A DNA stretch of 64,000 nt from Cordilura impudica (GCA_963682025.1 OY821521.1:118831520-118895519), one strand, 5' to 3'. Positions 1 through 11,552 are shown, counted from the stretch's first letter. Notes: generated by a model not told the origin, from the sequence alone. Program-made: numbers and translations.

Positions 1-2469
1 AAATTTGCTAATAGGACAGATCCACACAGTTCTAACCTTGGAAGACATACTTTTTTGAGAGGGGCAACCCGAGTCTCTGAGGCTAAAAGAAATGAGTGTA
101 CATTGTTCTCATCAAGTTGAATTCGGATGTACAGCGTTGCTGCATAAGCCTTTTCTGAGCCGTCGCTAAATCCGTGAATTTCTATTTCACAGGTGGGGCT
201 ATAATTAATCCAACGGGGTATTTTGGGAATATTAATGGAAGGATAATTTTTGACGAATTTTTGCCACTTTATATGTGCAAGGGGTTTTAATCTGTCATCC
301 CAATCTATTTTGGCTAGCCATATCTGTTGCATGATTAATTTTGCATCAACAATAATTGGGGCTAGCCATCCGCAAGGGTCAAAAAACTTAGCTATTGTAA
401 ATGTTTGTTTTAATTCGACATCTGGAGCTGTAAAGGTGAATGAGTCTGATGAAATATTCCATTTTATCCCGAGCGTTTTTTTTTTCCAGAATTTGCAGAT
501 AAGTTGAGCCCATCTACTGGTAAAAGTGTTTGGGTTGGCAAATCCTGGATAACTCGTGGGTCGTTGGAAGCCCATTTCATTTGGTCAAAACCTGTTGATT
601 TTAAAACGGTGGTTAGCTCTTTCTTTCTTTTCTACATACATGTTTTGTTGTAAAATTTTTGAGGCTAAAGGGTGTGTCGATTTTATATCTTCAGCGAGTT
701 GCAAAAGGGTTCTGATGGCCAGGAATGGGGCACAATTGACTCCGAAGGTAACTGTGAGTAGTTCGAAATCTTCGATAGGTTCATTTTCGGATTTTCGGGA
801 CAGAATTCGCTGATAATTTGTTTGGGTTGGGTCAATTAGTATTTGCCGGTACATTTTTGTGATGTCGGCGTTAAATACAAACGGAAAAATCTCCACTTTA
901 ATATCAGTAGAACAAGATCTTGCTGAAGAATAGGTCCTGGATATAAAATGTCATTACGACTATTCTTGTTTGACGTCGGGCTGGAGGCATTAAAAACCAC
1001 TCTAAGTTTTGTGGTCAAACTGTCTGGTTTTATTACTGCGTTATGCGGCAGGTAAAAATTTGGGGCCTTATTTATATCCACGGGAGAGATTTTTCTCATA
1101 TGTCTCAACTCAAGGTATTCTAAGATGACCTGCTTGTATTGTTCTTCGAGGTCGGGTTTTTGTTTTAGCATGCGCTCCATTCTCAAATACTGGGCCATGG
1201 CTATGTTACGAGAAGTTCCAATTTAATTTTTAAAGGGCAGGGTAACAACATACCTTCCCATGTCGTTTCTACGCGTTGTAGATTTGAAATTATTTTCACA
1301 AAATGTGTCCTCATCTGACCTCAAAATTTGTTTTGGGGCTTCCTCCACCGTGTGAGGATTTGGTCAAGGGACGGTCCATTATATAGTGAAATAGTGGTTG
1401 AATTTTAAGTCGTTTTTTGACTGCTCCTCCCACAATCCAACCAAATAGTGTTTTCGTGCCAAAAGAGATCCAATTGATTTCATAGCTGTCTCCATACAAT
1501 AAATAGAGGATCCTAAATCGAGGCCAATTAGAAGGTCGACAGGACGACTTACGAAAAAGTGAGGTTAGCAGTTTCACTTAAGTGATGTAAATCCAGCGTT
1601 TGTGCCGGTAAATTAGAAGGAAGGGTCTTTAGGACTGGCGTAAACACTTCTAATTTAAAACTAGGGTCCGCCCGAGAACAAAGGTTGAAAAAACAGGCTT
1701 TGGTAGAAGTTTCGGATACGTTCTGATTTAAACTTGTGATGTGAACTAAATGTGGCTTAGTTGTCAATTTTAAGCGATTTTTTAGCTTGTCCGATATAAA
1801 GGTTGATTGAGATGCAGGGACGATGATAGCTCGTGCCTCGAATCTCTATCCTTCTGTTTCGATTTGGACGATGGCAGTGAACAGCAAAGTTCCTCGATCC
1901 AGTGGGCTTGATATGGATCGTTTGTCATTCTGTAGGATCAAGGATGTGAGACTAGGAATATTTGATTTAGGAGTGGACTGTATATTGGATGCTCGTGATG
2001 CGGCGCTCGTACTGGGTCATCTTCTTGATTCTGATGCAAATTGAAAGATTGGGACTCAGTTGCCTTTGGGGCACGATCGAAGGTAATGTGACTCTTTACA
2101 ATGTTGACATATGGTGACTTTATGTTGAAAACTATTATTTGGCTTAGAGGCAAAATTATTTTTGGGTCGGTTTTCAGATTGTGACAAATTTGTTTGAAAG
2201 GAGTGGACACGTTTTTCTCTGGGAGCATATTTTGAATTTTCTGGTTTGGGCTGAAGATTTCCTATTTCCGACTGATTCTAAAGTTTTGAATTTATGGGTC
2301 AGAAATTTGTCGAATTCATTCCACTTTGGAGCTTCTGCGCAATCTTCTCGGGAATTTTCAAACTCTTGCGCGAGTGATCTGGGATGCTTTTTTGAACAAA
2401 TAAAAAGTAGGAATGATTCCCATGTCGTTGTGTTAATGCCTAGTGTGGCTAGGGACTGCCGTGAATCAT
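1..2469 (-). pseudogene. BEL/Pao gag C-terminus, protease and RT remnants
   Basis: Fragments in several frames follow the gag. A zinc-knuckle remnant lies near 2110-2060 (CQHCKESHYLRSC). A protease-like piece near 1870-1800 ends in ASQSTFISDKL, but the expected catalytic Asp looks replaced by Val. RT pieces lie at 1198-836 (MAQYLRMERML, KLRVVFNASS) and 896-585 (DITKMYRQILI, TVTFGVNCAPFLA). The RNase H region lies towards base 1 (SDGSEKAYAATLYI). Many stops and frame changes separate them. The C-terminal part and integrase would lie left of the window. Confidence 0.75.
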
Positions 2470-3156
2470 TTATTTGTAATTTTGTAATTTTTTTATTGAA
2501 GCACCAGAATCAATAGAGGCGTGTGGTAAATCTAAAATAATTTTATACTGTTCATTTACTTGCATCCAATTATTTTCGTAGCGGTCCACCAAATTTTTCC
2601 AGGCAAGAATAAAACCATCGTTGGTTAAAGGGACGTGAGAAATTATATCCCTGGTTTCGCCTCCAGTTTTTTGCTTTAAATGGAACAATTTTTCAACGTT
2701 ACTAACTCGAGAATTATTTATATATATAGCTGTGAAGAGATCCCGAAAACTGGGCCATAATTTATAATCCCCATAAGAAGTGTCTGTATCGCAGGGTGGC
2801 AATCTTATAAATGAAGCCTCAGTATCTAGGATCGAACTTGATTGGCGTTCTGGTTTTTCAATGGTGGGTGTTGAATATGCAAGAATTTCAGCGTTTATTG
2901 AGGACAGACAATTTTTATATACCGATAGGGTCTTACGGTATCGTTCCCGTAACTTGGTTTTATCAATGGGCTTATCATTGTCATCTTCTGAATCCCTACA
3001 CTCCGCATATGACCGCTTGACTTGTGTCCAAAGCGATTCCAATTCCACGCGAAGAATTTCCAACGCATGGAAATTGTTTTCAATTTGAGCTTCAGCTTGT
3101 AGACTTTCGAAATCGAATAAGTCATTTGTACAGTTAACGAATTTGTTTAATAACAT
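2470..3156 (-). pseudogene. BEL/Pao gag, N-terminal region
   Basis: An open frame of 228 codons starts MLLNKFVNC and carries the BEL gag signature (DUF1759-like): a charged helical N-terminus, then RLPPCD, LWPSFRDLFTAIYIN, KLFHLKQKTGGE and AWKNLVDRYEN. The plus-strand BEL gag at 8350-8600 has the same motifs in the same order (LPPCD, KWPTFRDMFKAVIIN, KLYHLRSKTRGEA, AWKALENRFDN). The frame is lost after 2470, where the gag continues in another frame (SRQSLATLGI). It would form the capsid precursor of the element. Its start codon is the first ATG and matches the start of the homologous gag at 7968. Confidence 0.8.
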
Positions 3157-3785
3157 TTTGTAAAAAAAATTTTATTTAATATATATGAATTAAATTTCAA
3201 AAAAAATAATTGTGTTAACTAAAGTTGCCTGCTACCGATAAAAAAGTAAAGAGTCGTACAAAATTGGTAATATTTTTCCAAAAAAAAAATGTTGTTGATT
3301 TTAAGTTCCAAAAAACAGCAAAAAATAATTAATAGTTTTTTGGGTCTTTTGATGTATAAATTACACAAGATGTTTAAACCCAGATTTTATAGTTGGTCAC
3401 GTTTGTCATAAGCTATACACACAAACAAGTATAGGGAGTGAGGTCTCTGCTTTCACATTGACGCTTTGTTATGTATGTTTGTGCGTGTTATTAATGTGTT
3501 ATTAAAGTGAGAGTTTTTTCTTTTTTAATGTTTCTCGCTTACTTACTGTTTGTTGTATTTATACTTGTGTGTTAATTATTTCTGTGGTGACGTTGATGTA
3601 AGTCTGGTTTGCTGTTTTTGACGTTGATGTAAGTCTGGTTTGCTGTTATTGACGATGATGAAGATGATGATGATGCTGCGATTCTGTTGTCTGTTAATAG
3701 TTTTTTGTTGTAACTTTTTTTTTCTTGATGTCACTTGTGTTTGTTCAAGGTTATATTTTCAAGTTTGTAAGTTTTTGTGTTGATT
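3157..3785. other. Untranslated AT-rich stretch upstream of BEL copy A gag
   Basis: No supportable gene. By position it is the leader, and perhaps part of the LTR, of the minus-strand BEL copy A. I could not find LTR ends or a primer-binding site. It contains poly(T) runs, a 31-bp tandem repeat and a GATGATGAAGATG-type microsatellite at about 3652-3680. Confidence 0.5.
3589..3650 (+). repeat. Two-copy tandem repeat, 31-bp unit
   Basis: The unit beginning GACGTTGATGTAAGTCTGG occurs at 3589-3619 and again at 3620-3650 with one mismatch, followed by a GATGATG-rich run. Confidence 0.9.
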
Positions 3786-4198
3786 AAAAATCAGATGTGG
3801 CCTCTAAATGAATTGGTTTCGCAAAAATGCATACAAAAATACAATTGAAGCCCTTCGCTATCTAACAAGCTCTGCCAGTAAAACTTGTTTTGCAAAATTG
3901 CTTGTTGTCATAAATGGTCTATCTTTCAGGAGGCCATTTAAAACGACCAATGACTCAGCGCATTTTCGACTTCAAGCGCGGAACCCAATATTTAATGTGA
4001 AGTATTCCCAACGTCAAGTGATTTCCACCGTGAATGGAAATCATATGAACAAATTCCATTAACAATTTCTCCGTATACGAAAGGGAATGTAATTAACCCA
4101 AAAGAACATTCAATCTTATCAAATCGTCTTTATCGAGATAGGGATTCAAAGAAATAGGACAGCTCTTTGAACGGTTTTTTATCTAGCAGGCATATATA
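3786..4198 (-). pseudogene. BEL/Pao integrase fragment
   Basis: Nearly identical to 56923-57374. In the longer right-hand copy the minus strand reads as the start of a BEL integrase (TLGILHIKYWVP, then KAIHLEATSDF and IFSDND). Here only the first part remains and it carries stops. It ends on the right at TATA followed by AGTTAACACAGCCA, the first 14 bases of the gypsy LTR found at 57375, so both copies share the same insertion junction. Orientation and gene order show that it is not part of BEL copy A, whose integrase would lie left of base 1. Confidence 0.7.
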
Positions 4199-4212
4199 AG
4201 TTAACACAGCCA

Positions 4213-5395
4213 AAAAAAGAATTAAAATTTGTACGTAAAGAACGTTTGAATGAGAACTTTAAATCGACGATATACGCAGCTCGACCAGAGAACTTGAAAA
4301 AGCATCTGAGCTCGCATTGGAATTGGAAAATGATCAGAAAGTAACTCATAACTCAGTTTTACACTTTACGAGAGAACAACTACATTAGGCCGAGGCCACG
4401 CAATGAACGGCAAAGCGGCAGAGCGTTGAGCGGCAGAGCGTTGAGCGGCAGAGCGACGAGTTTGAGCGGCAAGGGGCTATTAGTGAGCGTCATTTCTGAG
4501 TGGCTAGTTATCAAAATGCCATTGTCAATGTTTATATTTATTATTTATATAAAAAGTTTTTATAATAAAAGCAAAATATTTTCACTATTTTAGGATTTTT
4601 ATTTATTTCAACCTTTTTAACTTTTTATCGATTGAAAAACAACACAAAAATGGTTGACGTTAAGATAACAACAACAGCTGACTTTAATAATAGCGAATAT
4701 CGTTTAAAAATTTTACTGAATACCAAAATCGATAATTTTGTTGTTTTCCTTTTTGAACGATTCAATTATCGTTAAAAGAAGTTACTGAATCGCGCTACAG
4801 ATTGACAAAACAAAGAAGAGCCATTTTTTTTGCCATTTTTATTCTTTGCCGCTCAGAAAACAACTAAATATTAGAACAAGTTGTATTCCTGAGCGGCGCC
4901 GCTTAGCCGCTCAAAAATGCCTCTCACATGCCGCTCATTGTGTGGCCACTTCAATAGTATTTCATATGTTTTAAATTTTTTCCGCTCATCGCTCGCCGCT
5001 TTGCCGCTCATTGCGTGGGTTCGGCCTTACTCACAACAGAACCACAACAAGTTTAATAGGAACAATAACAACATGAACTTTAATAGGAACAACAACAATA
5101 ACAGAAACAAAAATAACTTCAATAGAGTCAACAATTTTAGTACCAACAGTAATACGAATAACAACTTTAATTTCAACAGAAACAATGTATTCAACAATAT
5201 CCACAACAGAAACAACAGAGGAAATCATAACAACACCAATATCAACAATTACAATATATAAACGCAACAAACTAAGATAAAGAACTAACATTTCTTAGCG
5301 ACACAGGTGCTGGCATATCATTTTGTTGCATGCATACAGATTTTTAGGATGAATCATCTATATTATACATATATAAAAACGTTGGTGCATTTGTT
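4213..5395 (+). pseudogene. Gypsy gag C-terminus plus protease N-terminus
   Basis: The frame reads ELEKASELALELEND and HFTREQLHY up to the MITE at 4388, then continues in register after it as an Asn-rich tail (KFNRNNNN...), like the low-complexity C-terminus of many insect gypsy gag proteins. After a stop and frame change at about 5261, the words FLSDTGAGISFC show the aspartic protease active-site motif DTG at about 5296-5304. Removing the MITE and one TTA restores the gag frame. The protease is cut off by the BEL LTR. Confidence 0.75.
4388..5026. mobile_element. PIF/Harbinger-like MITE, 639 bp
   Basis: Terminal inverted repeats of about 46 bp: the left end starts GGCCGAGGCCACGCAATGAA and the right end, reversed, starts GGCCGAACCCACGCAATGAG. 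The flanks are TTA at 4385-4387 and TTA at 5027-5029. A 3-bp TTA duplication with GGC-starting ends is the hallmark of PIF/Harbinger elements. Just inside both ends are many copies of TGAGCGGC/GCCGCTCA, likely transposase-binding subterminal repeats. There is no coding capacity. It interrupts a gypsy gag frame. Confidence 0.85.
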
Positions 5396-6126
5396 TGTAA
5401 CGAATGATCTCCGGAACCATAAGAGCTGTCGACCTAAGATTTGCACCATAGGTTCGGTTCGAGCTCTTTTGTGTTTTTTTTTTTTTTTAGTTTTAACCCT
5501 CTAGCTAGCGTTGGGGTCAAGTTATAAACAAAATTCCTATTTTCAGTGCGATTTGACTGCAATTCAGAATGTATGTATGTTTCGTCATAGGAAATTGTTT
5601 TATGTATAAATGGACCCGATAGGTGGTGCTGGGGTAAACTTATTTCGAATATTCTTATTTACGGTGTGTTGAAGCAACTTCAACCTTAATTTTTATTTTT
5701 CAGTTTTATTATATATTTCCTTCAATTTTCCTTTTATCTCCAATTACTGAATTTTAATTATTGTTCTTTTGGTTTGAATTTAATTTCTTTTTATTTCTTT
5801 ATATATAATAGACATTTTGACCAGTGTATTTTTGAATTTATACCAACACTGGCAAATTTTATATTTTATGCACATACATATAATTTGAGTTAAAACGAAA
5901 TTCGTCACTCGGCTTTCGTTAAGCCTTTTTTTGTGTGCTAACACCGCCTTTTTTTCCTCATGGCTTTAGTTTTTAAGAAATCTTTTTTTTTAGTTAGTTA
6001 AATTACTCAGTCTGACGAGCAAGGAGCTCTATAAATAAACCGAATGTTATAAAAAACGACAACTTGGTTGGCTTTTTTTATTTCAAAAATCTGAATTTCT
6101 TGGCAAGGGAGTTACCCAGGCCAACA
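5396..6126 (+). repeat. BEL 5' LTR (unit 1)
   Basis: It starts TGTAACGAATGATCTCC directly after the gypsy protease fragment and ends ...GGCCAACA, followed after two bases by a primer-site-like TGGTCCTTCGA. TG...CA ends and about 730 bp are usual for BEL/Pao LTRs. No matching 3' LTR was found downstream of the element, so the boundaries rest on the termini and the primer site alone. Confidence 0.65.
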
Positions 6127-6128
6127 TA

Positions 6129-6139
6129 TGGTCCTTCGA
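6129..6139 (+). other. BEL primer-binding site (unit 1)
   Basis: TGGTCCTTCGA two bases after the LTR end. TGG pairs with the CCA end of a tRNA. The tRNA was not identified from sequence alone. Confidence 0.5.
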
Positions 6140-7967
6140 CACCTCCTAGAATAGACTAGGAGTGGATAACTAATGAATAGAGGTCATTGAGTCTGTAAGG
6201 CAGTTGTTCTCTAACCGCAACAACTCCATCAACAACAATTGGCAAACAAGTGGTTTGTTACGTAAGGAATCAACGAGCATCCCGTACTAAAAAAAATAAA
6301 AAAGGAGACACAATCAAAGGCTCCACTGGTGCATCCAATAAAAATATACATTCAACTACAAGGAAGATATCCCATTCCCCACAGAATTCTATAAGGCAAA
6401 ATAAGAGCAGCTACAAAATTTCATCAGAAAAGAAATTGAAATGGGTATGTACAGTGTTTGAATTATATGTAGTGCGGTTGATTTTATTATCGGTAAAATA
6501 AACGATTTAGAGCGTCAAATTTCCACATGAAACATTATACCATATCCTTAGTATAAAACAATAAGTTCGATTCCAACCTTAAAATTAAAATTTGAAAAAA
6601 TTACAAAGTACCATCGCTGGTAAATAGACAAAATTCAACGAAAATTTATAGTCAAGCGCAGTACCGAATAAGTATATTTGTCACACTCCTTCTGCTTGAT
6701 TGCATAACAAGTGGTTCGATTTCTACCCGTTCCTCTTAGTACACTTGGCGCAGAAATAAAAGACAGCAATAGTGATACATACAAGAAATATTCAACGCCT
6801 TAACTTCAATAAGTATTTTGTGAAGCTATTGTAAAAAACGCAACTACGGAAAAATTTTAATTGAAAAATTAACTAAAATAAAAGATTTTTTGAGATTTCA
6901 AAATAAACCAACATAAGATTTAAAATAAATCATAAAAAAAGTTCCACAAGAACAACGGAAGAAAGGTGCAAGGCCACAATAGAAAAAAAAATTACAAACA
7001 GCAGCCTTAAAAACAGAGAAAAAAAAAGGTAATGTAAGTTCTATATATAAAATAAAATATTTATACAAGTGAAGATTTGTTCAATATTAAAGGGAACACA
7101 AGAACAACATCATATTACAGCAGCCGCAGCCGCAGAGAAAAAAATTATTAAAAGACATCAAATAACATCAACCACCACAAAACAAAACAAGGGTTCCCGG
7201 TGCAAGCATACGATTAAAGAAAAAACAAGGGAAAAACGGTGAGTTGTGGAATTCAATTTTTATAATGTATTACGGATAAGATAAATACGCAATTATAAAA
7301 AATAATAACAAAAAATAAAAATAGTAAAAGGTGGTACACAAGGCGATAGAATTTTCTTTTTATTTGATTTTACCGGTAGTACAAAAAAAAGGATAAACTT
7401 ATTGATTTGATGAAATATAATGAACAATATACAGAGTGGTGCTAAAGGTGGTTAGTAATTTTTTTTCAGGGTTAAGATATCGAAAATTTAAACATTAAAA
7501 AAAAAACAATAAAAGTTATAATATATATTATACAGTTTTTTTTTTTAATTTTTCTGATTTGATTGCGAGATTAAAAGAATAACCATACACAAAATCAGTT
7601 GATGAAGAAAATTGTATCGAACGATTTTATACAATTGAATTTCTCCAGAACAATAAAGGACTTAAGATAGTTCTATGATTCTGAACACAAAACCGAATTT
7701 ATGTTCATAAAGGTCTGGTAAATTGCTAATTGAAATTTTTTAAAGGCAGCAATATTTTCGGAATACGTTCGTCATCAAAGGCAACTAATACGGTTAAAGC
7801 GAAGTTGTTTAGAATCGAAATAAACGGTCGGTCTCTTCTCAAGGAAGTTAAAAAAGGTCCACAATAGCTTAAAGAAAACGAAATTTTTTCTCCACGAAAC
7901 CAGGCAAAGGTAAATTCTTTTTATTATCCATAAAGGTTGAGTTTGGTTATCGAGTTTTGGGGGTAGA
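6140..7967 (+). other. BEL leader (unit 1), untranslated, with candidate splice donor
   Basis: About 1.8 kb, purine- and A-rich, with no credible protein. An 83-codon frame at 6250-6501 lacks any recognisable feature. A strong donor-like sequence ACG|GTGAGT has its GT at 7239-7240, some 730 bases before the gag ATG. Together with the acceptor before the 3' ORF at 44269 it could serve a spliced subgenomic RNA. Confidence 0.55.
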
Positions 7968-8931
7968 ATGGCGGCCAGAAGAAGGTGTAAAGCTAACATA
8001 CACCAAGTTGAATCCTTTTGCAAGGGTTTTAATAAAATTCCAGAAGAAGAGCTGACGGTTCCATATCTAGAAGTAAAACATGGTGAATTAGATAGAAGAT
8101 GGCTCAGATTAATAGAATCTTATGAAAGCTATTTAATAGAAGATGATAGTGACACGGCTGAAAAATTTGATGATACAATTTCCGTGCATTATGAGAATGC
8201 CGGCAACCTGTATCAAAAACTTAAAGCAAAAATAGTTGAAAAACTTAGAATGATGACCAATGCAGCGGCTTCAAATGAATTTCCAAGGGGAGATACTTAC
8301 CACCAACGTAAGAGAAACGACGGTTATTCACCAAACATCTTCATCACTGAAGTTACCACCTTGTGACATCGAAGTTTTTGAAGGAGGATATTCAAAATGG
8401 CCCACATTTAGGGACATGTTTAAGGCAGTGATTATAAATCATCCAAATCTAGCTCCAGCTCAAAAGCTTTACCATTTGCGTAGCAAAACTAGGGGGGAGG
8501 CTAACCAAATCGTAAAACGATTCGATTTGGTTGATGAAAATTTTCATTTAGCATGGAAGGCATTAGAAAACCGCTTCGACAATTCGCGAATATTAGCTCA
8601 TCAACAAATGAAAAAAATTTTTGGGGCACATGCGGTTCAAATTGAAAGCTCGAAATCTATTAGGCAACTTCAGAGCGTGCTAAACGAAAGTTTAGCAATT
8701 TTCGAGTCACTGGACCTTACAAAATCCTGGGACGCGATTTTAATTCACATATGCTCTTCAAACCTACCGGAGGAAACCATGCGATCTTGGGAAGCAACGT
8801 TAACGGAACCCAAGAAGTGGCCCACTTGGCAAGAAATGAGCGACTTCCTTTCGAAAAGGATACAGATGCTAGAGACGGTTTCTGATTTGAGAAAAACAGT
8901 AAATAAGATGAATCAGCCATCAAAAAATTAG
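7968..8931 (+). pseudogene. BEL/Pao gag (unit 1)
   Basis: Begins MAARRRCKANIHQVES at the first ATG after the leader. The first frame runs 132 codons to 8366. The homologous downstream part lies in another frame at about 8330-8931 (KLPPCDIEVFEGG, KWPTFRDMFKAVIIN, KLYHLRSKTRGEA, AWKALENRFDN, IRQLQSVLNESL), so a frameshift lies between about 8250 and 8340. A TAG at 8929-8931 then stops the frame before the zinc knuckles. It corresponds to the BEL capsid region (DUF1759 family). Confidence 0.85.
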
Positions 8932-9402
8932 TCATTTCACGCTCACGCCGAGCAAACCACAGTACAATTTAGCTGCAAAAAATGTAAGCAAAATCACTCA
9001 TTACGGCTATGCAAGCATTTTAAGGCATTGCCAATAAGCGATAGAATAAAATATGTATTTGCGAATAAATATTGCGTTAACTGTCTGTCCCATACTCACT
9101 TCAAATCAAAATGCCAAAGCTCGAGTCTTTGCACAAAATGCAATCAGAAGCATCACACCATGTTACATCTAGAAAAAGATGAAAAATGGAAGAAAGGTCA
9201 AACTCCTCGGACCGCATATCAACAATCTCCACATGAGGATGATAATCCATCGGGTTCTCAAAGTCAGACTGTTTCCCTAAACACCCAAATCAATCAAGCA
9301 GATGTCACTAGTGTTAGCCAAATAAACTCGGTTCAGACTCATTTCTCGCAAAACGAAGGAACCACTTTTTGCCCACGGCCTTGGTTAACATCGAATACTT
9401 AG
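8932..9402 (+). pseudogene. BEL/Pao gag nucleocapsid, zinc knuckles (unit 1)
   Basis: In frame with the preceding gag part but after the TAG. Three cysteine-histidine motifs: CKKCKQNHSLRLC (C-x2-C-x3-H-x4-C, about 8980), CVNCLSHTHFKSKC (C-x2-C-x4-H-x4-C, about 9075) and CTKCNQKHHTMLH. These are the RNA-binding knuckles of BEL gag. The frame ends at 9402, where the protease begins in a different frame. Confidence 0.85.
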
Positions 9403-10172
9403 GGGAGAATTTCGCTATTCGAGCACTTTTGGACGCAGGTTCTGAAAGAAGTTTTATCACAAACCGGATTCAACAGAATCTCTCCATACCGCTAGAGGCA
9501 CATAATTCCCAAATATCTGGACTTGGCGGAACGGTTGTTGGAAAATCAAAGGGCATGTGTTCGGTAATTTTAAGATCAAGAGAATCTGATTTTAAAATCA
9601 AAATAAAAGCCATTGTAGTGCCAAAATTGACGCATTTTCCGCCCTCACGGCCTGTTAAAATTAAAAATTTGGAGGAAACTCGACAAATAAAACTTGCGGA
9701 CCCGTACTTTTTTAAACCAGCGGCTATTGACATGATAATTGGTAGCGATTACTTACCATTTATAAATTTATCAGGCATAAAATCAAACAAAGCTACCTGT
9801 CTTGAAGCCAGAGAATCCCAATTTGGTTGGTACATATCAGGCCCCGAGCCAAAAACTGAAATACAGTCTTTCACAACGATGGTTTCAAACTCCAATGACA
9901 ATATGCTCTACGAGCAGCTAAAAAAATTCTGGGAATTAGAAGAGGCAGAAAAAAGCGATATACAATCTGAAAGCGATGCATATTGTGAAAAATTTTATCA
10001 ACAAACTACAACGCGTCAAGCTGACGGAAGATACGTGGTGCGACTTCCCTTTAAAGAAACCTTCCCGAATGAAATTTTGTTTAGTTCTTTCGCGGAACAT
10101 GGCGCTTGCGCAGTACCATCGAATGGAGAAAACTCTAGAGAAGACTCCAAACGTGAAGAAAGAGTATTCTAA
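9369..10172 (+). pseudogene. BEL/Pao aspartic protease and pol N-terminus (unit 1)
   Basis: ALVNIEYLGENFAIRALLDAGSERSFIT carries the BEL protease active site (LLDAGS, about 9427-9444). It is followed by LGGTVVGKSKG and MIIGSDYLP, typical of the retropepsin fold (DUF1758). After QADGRYVVRLPFK the frame is broken near 10080 by one extra base relative to unit 2, so the last residues of this frame are nonsense. Confidence 0.85.
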
Positions 10173-10613
10173 AGTTCTCCAAGAATATATAGACTTGAAT
10201 CATATGGAACCTATTGTACACTATGAGCCCAAAGATGATAAACAATTTTCATTTTATCTGCCACACCATGCGGTCATCCGCCCCGAAAGCAAGTCAACTA
10301 AGGTACGAGTGGTTTTCAACGCATCAAAAAAACCGGTAGCGGTTTTTCCCTCAACGATGTGTTACACCAAGGGCCCACTCTTCAAACCGATCTCATGCAA
10401 ATAGTCTTGGGGTGGCGTAACTACCAGTACGTTTTCACCGGCGACATCGAAAAGATGTATCGACAGATTCTAGTACATCCATCAGATCGTAAATTTCAAC
10501 AAATATTATTTCGCGCCAATGAAAAAAAGTTAGTAGAAGCTTTTCAGCTAAAAACGGTGACCTTTGGTGTGAATTGTGTGCTTTTCTTGCGATTCGGACT
10601 CTTCAGGAGCTAA
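9976..10613 (+). pseudogene. BEL/Pao reverse transcriptase N-terminal half (unit 1)
   Basis: Frame to 10404: MALAQYHRMEKTL, FYLPHHAVIRPESKSTKVRVVFNAS. A frame change near 10340 leads to 10359-10613: LQTDLMQIVLGWRNYQYVFTGDIEKMYRQILVH and TVTFGVNC. These are RT blocks before the catalytic loop. Two frameshifts break it. Confidence 0.85.
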
Positions 10614-11552
10614 GCAAAGACTGCCGAAAATAATATCCAGATGCATCCGAAGTTCTTCTGAATGAAACCTATGTTGATGATATTCTGTCTGGTGGACACA
10701 CTCTTGAAGGAGGCTAAACCAAAACAAGGACAGGTTATAAAGGCATTGCACTCAGCCGGGTTACCCCTGAAGAAAAATACAACATTTGTCCCGGGAAGAT
10801 CTTCTGGACGAAGATTTTTTAAAATTCGACGATTCCAGTACAATTAAGACTTTGGGAATCCGCTGGAATGCTAAGGGGGATTACTTTTATTATGTGGTAG
10901 AACCAACGCAAATTATACCCTCCACCACAAAAAGAAAAATTCTATCCGTAATTGCGAGATTGTTTGACCCACTAGGTTGGATAGGCCCCGTAGTTATAAT
11001 CGCTAAGCTTTTGATGCAAGAACTATGGGAAGAAAAGTCCGATTGGGATGAAGCCGTTCCACCAAGAATTCTTACAAAATGGAATTTATTTATGGAAAAT
11101 CTCCCGTATATCTCGAAGGTGCAAATAGCGAGGTGGGTAAAGTTTGGTCCACAGTACCAGATACAACTACACGTATTTTGTGACGCCTCAGAGAAGGCAT
11201 ATTGCGGTCTAATTTATATGAGGACAGAAAGCCCAGAAGGTACTATTAATAGTCATTTGCTAGTGGCCAAGACAAAGGTAGCTCCGTTAAAGCGGACTAC
11301 TATACCGAAGCTCGAATTATGTGGAACTTTATTGCTCACTAAGATAATACAAACCTTAGTAACATACTTGAAATTCTCCTACGAACTGTTCTTGTGGACA
11401 GATTCATCAATCGTTCTTGGTTGGTTACAAAAGGATCCCAAAACTTTGAAAACTTTTGTGGGAAACCGAGTATCCCAAATCATTAGCGTCGTAAGTATCA
11501 ATCATTGGAAACATGTGAAGACTGAAGACAATCCGGCGGATATAGGCACGCG
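10614..11552 (+). pseudogene. BEL/Pao RT C-terminus and RNase H (unit 1)
   Basis: The catalytic loop TYVDDILSGG is readable at about 10669-10698. A 23-base deletion relative to unit 2 follows near 10777. The long frame from 10786 reads KTLGIRWNAKGDYF, FDPLGWIGPV, then VFCDASEKAYCGLIYM, RTTIPKLELCGTLLL, LWTDSSIVLGWL and EDNPADIGTR (RNase H region). It stops where the gypsy LTR begins at 11553. In unit 2 the same protein resumes after the insertion at 30858. Confidence 0.85.

Larger units (their letters stand above)
1..3156 (-). mobile_element. BEL/Pao retrotransposon, 5' part, decayed (BEL copy A)
   Basis: Reading leftwards from 3156, the minus strand encodes gag, then linker and protease-like remnants, then reverse transcriptase and the start of the RNase H region, cut by the window edge. 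Recognisable stretches include RLPPCD in gag, LRVVFNASSP in the RT and RVAPLKKVCLPRLELCG near base 60. All are typical of the BEL/Pao polyprotein. The reading frame is broken many times, so this is a dead copy. It belongs to a different lineage from the plus-strand BEL elements further right, since protein similarity is clear but DNA similarity is not. No LTR was identified to the right of gag. Confidence 0.85.
4199..5395 (+). mobile_element. Gypsy-type retrotransposon remnant (LTR stub, gag C-terminus, protease start)
   Basis: It starts with 14 bases of a gypsy LTR (AGTTAACACAGCCA), then jumps to coding sequence for the end of gag and the first part of the protease. It is cut on the right by the BEL LTR that begins at 5396. 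Internal deletion and truncation leave a dead fragment. The last 252 bases (5144-5395) are also present at 12141-12392 because of the tandem duplication. Confidence 0.75.

Noticed and set aside
5027..5291. Leu/Val-rich minus-strand frames of 62 and 86 codons
   Set aside because: Antisense of the Asn-rich gag tail; low complexity of AAC/AAT codons produces them.
6250..6501. 83-codon frame in the BEL leader (also 13243-13494)
   Set aside because: No motif; identical only because of the duplication; untranslated leader is the simpler view.
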